Below, one piece after another: positions 1 through 5,052 of a stretch of DNA of 6,677 bases. The stretch spans positions 1 through 6,677 of the forward strand of contig JANZKD010000097.1 of NCBI GenBank assembly GCA_025061245.1. The letters run 5' to 3'. This DNA is from Candidatus Culexmicrobium profundum (GTDB lineage Archaea > Thermoproteota > Methanomethylicia > Culexarchaeales > Culexmicrobiaceae). A program made the translations under genes and the position numbers. The first letter of the stretch is position 1; each line of letters begins with the position of its first letter. The notes under the pieces were generated by a model. It saw only the letters and a program-made list of their open reading frames with translations, did not search any database and was not told the origin of the DNA.

Positions 1-1
1 A

Positions 2-703
2 AGAATTGTTAGAGGGATAGAGCTGTTAACATTTATATGTAAAGCATTGGACAATTTTGCATTTGAAGTAAATGAGTACCGAAGTGAGTTAAGTGAAGTA
101 ACTAAGCTTTCTATATTTGGATTAATAAAAAGATTTGAGCAAGAATTACTTCGAAAGTTAAGTCACGATTTCTGGAGATATAAGGAAAGACTAAGTAGAA
201 ATTATTGGCGAGATAGACAAGATAATTGGACTCCAGATTTACAGATATGTAAAACAAAAATTGGACAGTTAATTGGCATCATTAGGTTTACATCAAGAAA
301 AGAGGCGGAAAGAGAATATAGCATTGATCCCTTGACGAGGCAACGTATTGAATTCAAAGCTATGAGAATTGCTTTGAATTATGAGAAAAATGCTGGAAGA
401 GAAGCAATAGATGTTTCAGATAAGGAGCATTATGACATTTTAAGTAGGGATCCAAATACTGGTGAAGTTAGATATATTGAAGTTAAGGGACATGCAGGAC
501 CATCATTGATAGCTGAATTAACTGAAGAAGAGTATAAAGTTGCCTCAGAAAAAGGAGATGAGTACTGGCTCTATATAGTATACAATGTTGAAACAGACAA
601 CCCTCAGTTGACAGCCATTAGAAATCCTATAAAAAACATGAAAATAACTGTAAGAGAGAAAAAGACCTATCGTTTTGAACCCTATGGTGAAAGCTATGGT
701 TAA
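2..703 (+). CDS. C-terminal part of a larger DUF3883-domain protein (probable helicase-associated nuclease-like domain)
   Basis: The reading frame is open to the left edge, so the protein begins outside the window. The TTG at 47 is an internal codon rather than a convincing start, since no ribosome binding site precedes it. The 233 visible residues start with a charged helical segment and end in a DUF3883-like domain. Numbering from the Leu at 47: an E-rich helix (about 100-115), the AIDVSD stretch (120-125), HYDILSRD with Asp130, then YIEVKG with Glu145 and Lys147, then DEYWLYIVYNV and a closing IRNP. The D...ExK arrangement resembles the PD-(D/E)XK nuclease fold. In known proteins DUF3883 often lies at the C-terminus of SNF2 or DEAD-type helicases and restriction-related proteins, but no helicase motif is visible here. 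The stop overlaps the next gene by 8 nt, suggesting translational coupling. The domain call is fairly sure; the helicase parentage is inference. Confidence 0.78.
   Translation, partial: RIVRGIELLTFICKALDNFAFEVNEYRSELSEVTKLSIFGLIKRFEQELLRKLSHDFWRYKERLSRNYWRDRQDNWTPDLQICKTKIGQLIGIIRFTSRKEAEREYSIDPLTRQRIEFKAMRIALNYEKNAGREAIDVSDKEHYDILSRDPNTGEVRYIEVKGHAGPSLIAELTEEEYKVASEKGDEYWLYIVYNVETDNPQLTAIRNPIKNMKITVREKKTYRFEPYGESYG
686..690 (+). promoter_or_regulatory. Ribosome binding site that fixes the beta-CASP gene start at 696
   Basis: GGTGA lies 5 nt before the ATG at 696, inside the end of the upstream gene. Possible earlier starts (TTG 675, ATG 684) have no such site, so 696 is the preferred start. 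Confidence 0.6.
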
Positions 704-1955
704 CATCAAAATAGTTCAGGGTAGGAGAGAAATAGGTGGTAATTGCATTAGAATTGAAGATAAAGACAAAGTGTTAATTTTTGATCAGGGAATTAGATTT
801 TCTATTTTCCGTAGATATTTTACTAGAAATATTGAACCACTTGGAATTCCTGAACTTAGAAAGCTACAGATAATACCTTCTGAAGAAGTCTTTGAGAATG
901 CTGACTCTATTTATATAACACACTTTCATCTGGATCATTTAGGATTACTTCAGAATCTTCCAGTAAAATCTAAGATAAAAATACCATCCATGAGAATATT
1001 TAACTTATTTGAAAGGTGGTATCAATTCTCTAGTTCTTGGTTAAAGTATGTTCCTCCAAGATATTCTACTCAAATCAGTGAAGTTGAATTGATGAAAAGT
1101 GACGAAAATAATGTTGTTGCAATTCCAGTAAAACACAGTGCTTATCCGTCTTACGGTTATCTATATTTTGGATCTGATGAAACTGTGTTTTATACAGGAG
1201 ATTTTAGGCTGACATCTATAGTAAATGAAAATTCGGGTCTAGAGATGTATGAAACAAGTGTTATTGAGTATTTCGAAGATAATAGAGATTTAAAAATCGA
1301 TACGCTTATAATTGAGGGAACTAATTTTGGTCGAATAATAACTCCCATAGAAAAAAATACTATCAAATCAATAATTGAGAGAATGGCTGATGAAATGATG
1401 ATTTTTGCAGTTCATCCACTTGAAATTGAATTAATATTACTGGTTATTATGGAGCTAAAAAAGCTGGATAAAAAAATTGTCATTGCTTGCGAGAGGTTAG
1501 CTGAATTTTTGGACGAAAATATCAAACAATTGTCTGAGGCAAAGGCCATTCTTGATGACATATTTGTGCTAATTGATACAGTAACTAAGGGTGTAATCTT
1601 TAATTCAATTGATATATTGAGTATAGAAAGTGAGCCTACCAAGTATGCAGTTATTGTCAATGTGAGACGTATAATTGATTCCTTAAGGTTATTTGATATT
1701 GAAAAAATCCCGTTGGGAAGCCCTGTCATTTTGTTGACTTCTGAGCCCTTTGAGGAGGAGGAAGTTCATAGGGAAGAGATTCTTCTTCGATGGCTCAATT
1801 ATTATGGTTTTCAACCATATAGGGCTAGAATATCTGGGCATTATTATCCATTCGAATTTAAGACAATAATTAAGACTCTGAAGCCGAAGAAAATTATCCC
1901 AATTCATACCCGGAGACCTGAATTAATGTATGAACTATTCTCACGAATTATTTGA
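696..1955 (+). CDS. Metallo-beta-lactamase fold, beta-CASP nuclease (RNase J / CPSF73-like)
   Basis: This is a 419-residue predicted zinc-dependent nuclease. The start at ATG 696 is chosen for its GGTGA site. All core motifs are visible: the HFHLDH metal motif (His76, His78, Asp80, His81), His147 in VKHSAY, Asp169 in YTGDFRL, Glu207 in LIIEGT (beta-CASP motif A), His381 in ISGH (motif B) and His404 in IPIHT after a KPKK lead-in (motif C region). This order matches RNase J and CPSF73-type enzymes, which cut or degrade RNA, some members acting on DNA. No KH or extra C-terminal domain is present, so it is close to a minimal MBL plus beta-CASP unit. It overlaps the DUF3883 gene by 8 nt, so the two products may act together. 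Substrate is unknown. A housekeeping RNase J role is possible, but the coupling to a DUF3883 protein argues for a specialised accessory enzyme (inference). Confidence 0.86.
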   Translation: MVNIKIVQGRREIGGNCIRIEDKDKVLIFDQGIRFSIFRRYFTRNIEPLGIPELRKLQIIPSEEVFENADSIYITHFHLDHLGLLQNLPVKSKIKIPSMRIFNLFERWYQFSSSWLKYVPPRYSTQISEVELMKSDENNVVAIPVKHSAYPSYGYLYFGSDETVFYTGDFRLTSIVNENSGLEMYETSVIEYFEDNRDLKIDTLIIEGTNFGRIITPIEKNTIKSIIERMADEMMIFAVHPLEIELILLVIMELKKLDKKIVIACERLAEFLDENIKQLSEAKAILDDIFVLIDTVTKGVIFNSIDILSIESEPTKYAVIVNVRRIIDSLRLFDIEKIPLGSPVILLTSEPFEEEEVHREEILLRWLNYYGFQPYRARISGHYYPFEFKTIIKTLKPKKIIPIHTRRPELMYELFSRII

Positions 1956-2000
1956 AAACCTCAATTGGGAAAGATTAAATAGTTTTGAAAGAAATTAAAG

Positions 2001-2198
2001 CTACTTCCCTGGCTTTACTCTTATTATGAATATTGATGCTTTTCCTGTTCTGGGGCTTTTTCCTTCATAGTAGTTGAATATTCCGTTGCAGTTTTGACAT
2101 TGCAGTCTTTTTACGTTGTAAAATCTGAATTTCCATTCCTTTAATGTTTGAAAGTCTTTTTCATTTCCGCAAAATGGACATTTCAAGTTTTCACCCAT
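2001..2198 (-). CDS. Small zinc-ribbon protein
   Basis: This is a 65-residue protein starting at ATG 2198. A TTG at 2210 would add four residues, and a TTG at 2186 has GGTGA 4 nt upstream and would remove four, so the start is uncertain. Two CxxC knuckles, CPFC (Cys7, Cys10) and CQNC (Cys34, Cys37), frame a strand-rich middle segment with KFRFYNVKR, and a basic tail ending in IIRVKPGK follows. Four cysteines in two pairs 24 residues apart indicate one zinc-binding ribbon, and the basic residues suggest nucleic-acid contact. No enzymatic motif is seen and no specific family name is claimed. The gene is convergent with the beta-CASP gene, with 45 nt between their stops, and divergent from the HhH gene, so it forms its own transcription unit. 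Confidence 0.8.
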   Translation of the reverse strand: MGENLKCPFCGNEKDFQTLKEWKFRFYNVKRLQCQNCNGIFNYYEGKSPRTGKASIFIIRVKPGK

Positions 2199-2443
2199 TT
2201 TAATTTTCAATTAATCTTCCTATTAACATTTTTATTCATAATTTGAGGCGGAATATCAATTTACTTTTAATTTTACTTGATAAGAATTATGTACTATGTT
2301 TATTACATGTTGTTTAATGGTAACTTTTACTGTGAAATTATACTGATTATGGATATAGATTATTGGTATTTTAGCTTAGGAAATTATCTGAGAAAGGTTA
2401 TTGTTTAGAAAGTATTGATAAAATTTAAGTTAAGTAAAAATTA

Positions 2444-2459
2444 TTTTAAAATATAAAAA
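2444..2459 (+). promoter_or_regulatory. Probable TATA box for the HhH-GPD-like gene
   Basis: An uninterrupted A/T tract (TTTTAAAATATAAAAA) lies 28-43 nt before the ATG at 2487. An archaeal start site about 25 nt downstream of its left half would leave a short leader that still contains the GGTGA at 2476-2480. The surroundings are also AT-rich, so the exact box is uncertain. Confidence 0.4.
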
Positions 2460-2475
2460 TAGGACGTATGAAAAT

Positions 2476-2480
2476 GGTGA
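2476..2480 (+). promoter_or_regulatory. Ribosome binding site for the HhH-GPD-like gene
   Basis: GGTGA lies 6 nt before the ATG at 2487. An in-frame TAG at 2481-2483 rules out any earlier start in this frame, so 2487 is well fixed. Confidence 0.65.
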
Positions 2481-2486
2481 TAGAAT

Positions 2487-3431
2487 ATGGTTGTGAGCTT
2501 TTGTGATTTTATTTCTTTTTTAAATGGTTTTGAGGTTGATGAATTAAGGGATTGTATAGATGAACTTGAAGATAAAGTGGATGAAGTTTTGAGGATGAGT
2601 GGTGCTTATATTGATGAAAAAATTGTAAGTGGATTGAGGGATGCTGATCCTGAGTTTTATTTTTGGTTTTGTTTTTTACGTGCAAATTTTTTGAGAGGTA
2701 GAATTACTATTGCGAATAAAGCTTTTATTAGATTCTTGGAATATGCTGAGAAATTGAATTACTACTATTTTGATGGATTTCCTGAGGGTCGGATTATTCC
2801 TAATATAGGGTTTAGATATGCAGGAAAGATTGAGAAAGTCTTAGATCAGTTAAGAGATGAATATGGCTCTGGATGTAATTTTGTAAAGTTTATTAGGCAG
2901 GTTATTGATCAGTGTGATGATAATTATCCTCTTATATATCTTGAGCTTACTTCAAAACTTGTTGGATTGAGAAATATTGGTAGTAAAATTGCAAATGCGA
3001 TAATTGGAGAAGTATCATGGGAGTTAAGTTTACTGAGGAAATATGAATTATTTGATGTTTTTGAAAGATTGGTTAATACTTTATGGATTAGAAGGTTAAT
3101 TTTTTCATCATTCTTTAACGTTATGATTGATGCTCATGTTAGGAATTTCTTTAAAAAGTTTAAGTTAGAGAATGTGGAGCATTCGCATTTAATTTTTATT
3201 GCTTCTCAAGTTAAAGAGCCAATTATTGAAATGTTATTTTATAGGTATTTTGACTGGGTGAAGGAGGAGGATAGAAGTCGCCTTTTAAAAGATTATAGAG
3301 ATTACATTGGCGCTAACTTAATTGAAAAGATGATATGGCTAATTTACTTCGTAAAAAGCAACATTAGAAAACTTAACATGAATTTAAGTGATTTAAGATT
3401 GTTTAGGATTGCAAGTGTAATTTTTAGTTAA
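2487..3431 (+). CDS. Divergent HhH-GPD-like DNA glycosylase / AP lyase candidate
   Basis: This is a 314-residue, mostly helical protein. Residues 158-173 (LVG...NIGSKIANAII) fit a helix-hairpin-helix, with Lys167 where E. coli endonuclease III has its Schiff-base lysine. Residues 213-219 (MIDAHVR) match the VDTHV segment of HhH-GPD enzymes, with Asp215 at the catalytic aspartate position. An upstream IGFRYAGKIEKVL (107-119) resembles the RF..KA..I stretch of archaeal 8-oxoguanine glycosylases. The Lys-Asp gap is 48 residues, against about 18 in endonuclease III; archaeal AGOG enzymes also have a long gap (about 32). No FeS cysteine cluster is seen at the C-terminus. If active, it would remove damaged or modified bases and nick the DNA. 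The gene is T-rich at third positions compared with its neighbours, which hints at a different origin. It stands alone, with gaps on both sides. The gene is secure; the family call is moderate. Confidence 0.6.
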   Translation: MVVSFCDFISFLNGFEVDELRDCIDELEDKVDEVLRMSGAYIDEKIVSGLRDADPEFYFWFCFLRANFLRGRITIANKAFIRFLEYAEKLNYYYFDGFPEGRIIPNIGFRYAGKIEKVLDQLRDEYGSGCNFVKFIRQVIDQCDDNYPLIYLELTSKLVGLRNIGSKIANAIIGEVSWELSLLRKYELFDVFERLVNTLWIRRLIFSSFFNVMIDAHVRNFFKKFKLENVEHSHLIFIASQVKEPIIEMLFYRYFDWVKEEDRSRLLKDYRDYIGANLIEKMIWLIYFVKSNIRKLNMNLSDLRLFRIASVIFS

Positions 3432-3461
3432 TTTTTACTATATCTCCTGTCTTTTCATAAT

Positions 3462-3480
3462 GTATTTTTTCTAGATTTTA
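3462..3480 (+). terminator. Possible T-rich terminator after the HhH-GPD-like gene
   Basis: A run of six T (3465-3470) followed by a further T-rich stretch lies about 35 nt after the stop. Archaeal termination commonly uses such T tracts without a hairpin. In this AT-rich setting the call is weak. Confidence 0.25.
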
Positions 3481-3977
3481 TTGGCAAAAATAATTTGGGC
3501 TATAAATCTAATATTGTTATTTAGGGAAAAATGCAGGTAAAATAAGACTAAAAATGTCGTAAGAAATGCTAGTAATGTTTAGAGTACTTGTTTTCAACTA
3601 ACATAAATAGTGTGAAAGTGATTATATTTTATTAATTCAATGGAGACCATTAATAGAATAGCTATATGATTCAGGTGATATGACACAATGTTTCAACTAT
3701 CTTTTTCACTGTCTTGTGGACTTTTAGTGCTAGATGATGTAATAGTTCATTTTCAATGGAGGCAAAATTATGAATGTTTCATATGCTGATGGATTATTTA
3801 TCAGTTCTTTGAATTTTATTCTGTTATTGTGTATATAATAGTTTCATATTCCATTATTTTCCTTCGCTTTTTTCTCTAAAAAATTAAGAATGTTTCCTAT
3901 ACGTTTTTAATATTTTATTGCCTGCACATTCTTTCACCAAGATAATCGTTTATGGTTACAGCGATATATGACACATC

Positions 3978-4004
3978 TATCTCTGTTTTACAATTTCAGA
4001 GATA
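3978..4004. repeat. Inverted repeat, 8-bp arms, 11-nt loop
   Basis: TATCTCTG (3978-3985) is perfectly complementary to CAGAGATA (3997-4004). Given the region's length, one such repeat could arise by chance. It lies inside the decayed coding stretch upstream of the Argonaute promoter. Confidence 0.4.
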
Positions 4005-4059
4005 TCTTCTTGAATTTATCTTGGATTGAAGAAAAATGGTTAAATTTATTGTATATCTG

Positions 4060-4079
4060 GATTCTCATATAAGAGAATC
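4060..4079. repeat. Inverted repeat, 7-bp arms, 6-nt loop
   Basis: GATTCTC (4060-4066) pairs perfectly with GAGAATC (4073-4079), extendable by one G-T pair. It could form an RNA hairpin or be a dyad site. No function can be assigned. Confidence 0.4.
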
Positions 4080-4133
4080 TTGACTCAAGCGTGGTTTCTG
4101 ATTTTCTGATGTGTAAGTGTTCATCATCACTAT

Positions 4134-4153
4134 AGTAAATTTATTAGTTTACT
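4134..4153. repeat. Inverted repeat, 6-bp arms, upstream of the Argonaute promoter
   Basis: AGTAAA (4134-4139) and TTTACT (4148-4153) form a dyad about 30 nt before the TATA box, where an archaeal regulator could bind. Short A/T-rich dyads are common by chance, so this is tentative. Confidence 0.25.
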
Positions 4154-4182
4154 TATGTTTTTTCAATTATGTTCACTATCAA

Positions 4183-4194
4183 TTAAATTTAAAA
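4183..4194 (+). promoter_or_regulatory. TATA box of the split-Argonaute operon, probably leaderless
   Basis: TTAAATTTAAAA with a TTTAAA core at 4188-4193 is centred about 28 nt before the ATG at 4219. No Shine-Dalgarno lies before that ATG. Archaeal transcription starts about 25 nt after the TATA box, so the mRNA should begin at or just before the start codon. Confidence 0.5.
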
Positions 4195-4218
4195 GAGAGA
4201 AAGTGCTAATCCCAATTG

Positions 4219-5052
4219 ATGGAAATCGATGTCTTTCGGATCTATCAAAGACTTGGAAATTTCTTTAGAATGAAGTATAATCAAGGTAGGATGTTTGAAA
4301 GCAGGTCTGAACCAAGCGAAGTTATTAGAAGAGAAGAGGTTATATTCTTCGAAGGAAAATTTTATTCTTACAAGAGCTTTCCTGAAGCTAGAGAAACTAC
4401 TTTTAATCTAAGAGTTTTAAAGAGTATGATAACCAAGCAATTTGCGCTTAAGCTAAAGAATAATGGATACAAGTTTAAGAGGAAGTATATAGCATATAGA
4501 GAAGAGGTAGAACAGCCGCATAAAGACATCTTTAGCGTCTTTAAAGGATTTGAATTCAGAATAATTTTATTAGATGATCAAATTTTTCTTTGCATAGATC
4601 CTCACATAGTCTTCAAAGTTAATTGCTCGATTGATTATTTATTAAGCCAGGGATTTGATCGAAGCTTATTAAGTGATTTTTCTGTTTCATATTCCGGAGA
4701 GGAAGGAAAAAGGATAGATGGCTATTTAATAGAAACTGTTGAGGAAAGTAACGTTAATCTTTGTCGAATAAAAAAATTCAGAGATTTTACCGAAGTCAAA
4801 ATACTAGCTAATAATGTTTTTCCTGAGCCAAGACCAGAGCTCATACAGATGATACTTGATGGATTAGGCAGGAACTTTAATGTTATATCCTTGCAAAGGA
4901 AGCTTTCTTTTCTAGATAGTAAGACAGCTTCAAAAGATAGGCTAATGAGGACTTTAGAAATTGTTCAAAGGTTAAAGGAGGAAGTTTTTCCACTAGAATT
5001 TGGTGAGTTTAAAGTTGAGCTTGAAGATAATCCTGTGGTGGTGAAACTATGA
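4219..5052 (+). CDS. Argonaute N-terminal lobe subunit (N-L1-L2-like) of a split pAgo
   Basis: This is a 277-residue protein starting at ATG 4219. A TTG immediately before it is possible but less likely, given the leaderless promoter spacing. It ends in an ATGA overlap with the MID-PIWI gene. Two regions look like the N-terminal half of long Argonautes: an N-domain/L1-like segment ending in VFKGFEFRIILLDDQIFL (about 107-124) with CIDPH following, and a later part with VFPEPRPEL (200-208) and a QRKLSFL...DRL stretch that leads to strand-rich PLEFGEFKVEL (258-268), as expected for L2. Little room is left between them (about 150-195), so a full PAZ domain is absent or much reduced. The A. fulgidus Argonaute pairs with a separately encoded N-L1-L2 protein of similar size. 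The expected role is to form a heterodimer that helps hold guide and target. Sequence similarity is low, so context carries much of the call. Confidence 0.78.
   Translation: MEIDVFRIYQRLGNFFRMKYNQGRMFESRSEPSEVIRREEVIFFEGKFYSYKSFPEARETTFNLRVLKSMITKQFALKLKNNGYKFKRKYIAYREEVEQPHKDIFSVFKGFEFRIILLDDQIFLCIDPHIVFKVNCSIDYLLSQGFDRSLLSDFSVSYSGEEGKRIDGYLIETVEESNVNLCRIKKFRDFTEVKILANNVFPEPRPELIQMILDGLGRNFNVISLQRKLSFLDSKTASKDRLMRTLEIVQRLKEEVFPLEFGEFKVELEDNPVVVKL
5037..5044 (+). promoter_or_regulatory. Ribosome binding site for the MID-PIWI gene
   Basis: GGTGGTGA ends 4 nt before the ATG at 5049 and lies within the last codons of the upstream gene. With the ATGA overlap it supports coupled translation and roughly equal amounts of the two Argonaute halves. 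Confidence 0.6.

Larger units (their letters stand above)
2199..2486. other. Divergent intergenic region, very AT-rich
   Basis: These 288 nt separate the minus-strand zinc-ribbon gene from the plus-strand HhH gene and should hold the promoters of both. A TATA-like tract and a ribosome binding site for the HhH gene are listed separately. No equally clear box is seen for the zinc-ribbon gene. A 19-codon ATG frame at 2349-2408 is discussed in the findings. No RNA gene or repeat array is apparent. Confidence 0.5.
3671..4140 (-). pseudogene. Probable decayed minus-strand coding region
   Basis: Reading the minus strand gives consecutive protein-like open fragments separated by stops or frame changes. 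They are 50 codons (4140-3988, containing SETTLESRFSYMR), 26 codons in another frame (3995-3915, DVSYIAVTINDYLGE), then the first frame again (3906-3730, with NILNFLEKKAKENN, one in-frame TGA at 3846-3844, then RIKFKELINNPSAYE), and a third frame (3778-3671, SIENELLHHLALKVHKTVKK). No fragment has a good start. The residue mix is balanced and charged rather than the low-complexity product expected from AT-rich noncoding DNA. The SETTLES-RFSYMR stretch loosely recalls the glutamate-containing C-terminal segment of archaeal DDE transposases (ES..S..R), but this is too weak to name. The plus strand also has short open frames here, so chance openness remains possible. Confidence 0.35.
3432..4218. 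other. Long intergenic region between the HhH gene and the Argonaute operon
   Basis: About 790 nt without an intact gene on either strand. The plus strand is T-rich and the minus strand purine-rich, as expected if the minus strand once coded for protein. It holds a probable terminator, a set of broken minus-strand reading frames (3671-4140), three inverted repeats (3978-4004, 4060-4079, 4134-4153) and the Argonaute promoter. The part from about 3480 to 3670 shows nothing recognisable. No CRISPR-like regular repeats or tRNA were seen. Confidence 0.6.

Noticed and set aside
47..703. Treating the DUF3883 protein as complete from the TTG at 47
   Set aside because: The frame is open to the window edge and the TTG has no ribosome binding site, so a partial gene is more likely.
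1412..1729. 105-codon open frame on the minus strand inside the beta-CASP gene
   Set aside because: It is the antisense of a well-supported conserved nuclease gene, has a low-complexity Ser/Ile-rich product and no ribosome binding site logic.
1689..1907. 72-codon minus-strand frame inside the beta-CASP gene
   Set aside because: It is antisense to the conserved motif B region of the nuclease and its product shows no recognisable motif.
2468..2506. 12-codon leader ORF overlapping the start of the HhH gene
   Set aside because: No ribosome binding site is visible, and it contains the HhH gene's own GGTGA; nothing supports translation or an attenuation role.
3636..3761. Ten-base direct repeat TTCAATGGAG at 3636 and 3752
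   Set aside because: Only two copies and no surrounding similarity; this is expected by chance in an AT-rich gap, and not a CRISPR or transposon end.
3688..3789. 33-codon plus-strand frame preceded by GGTGA at 9-nt spacing
   Set aside because: It is complementary to the minus-strand fragment SIENELLHHLALKV, and the product is not protein-like enough to prefer.
3770..3838. 22-codon plus-strand frame with a perfect GGAGG 7 nt upstream
   Set aside because: Very short and hydrophobic, with no conserved context; it lies opposite the more protein-like minus-strand fragments, so the GGAGG is probably fortuitous.
3910..4077. 53-codon plus-strand open frame (contains YMTHLSLFYNF)
   Set aside because: It has no start near a ribosome binding site and is rich in Trp, Leu and Ile, as expected from the antisense of an A-rich strand; the minus-strand reading looks better but is itself uncertain.
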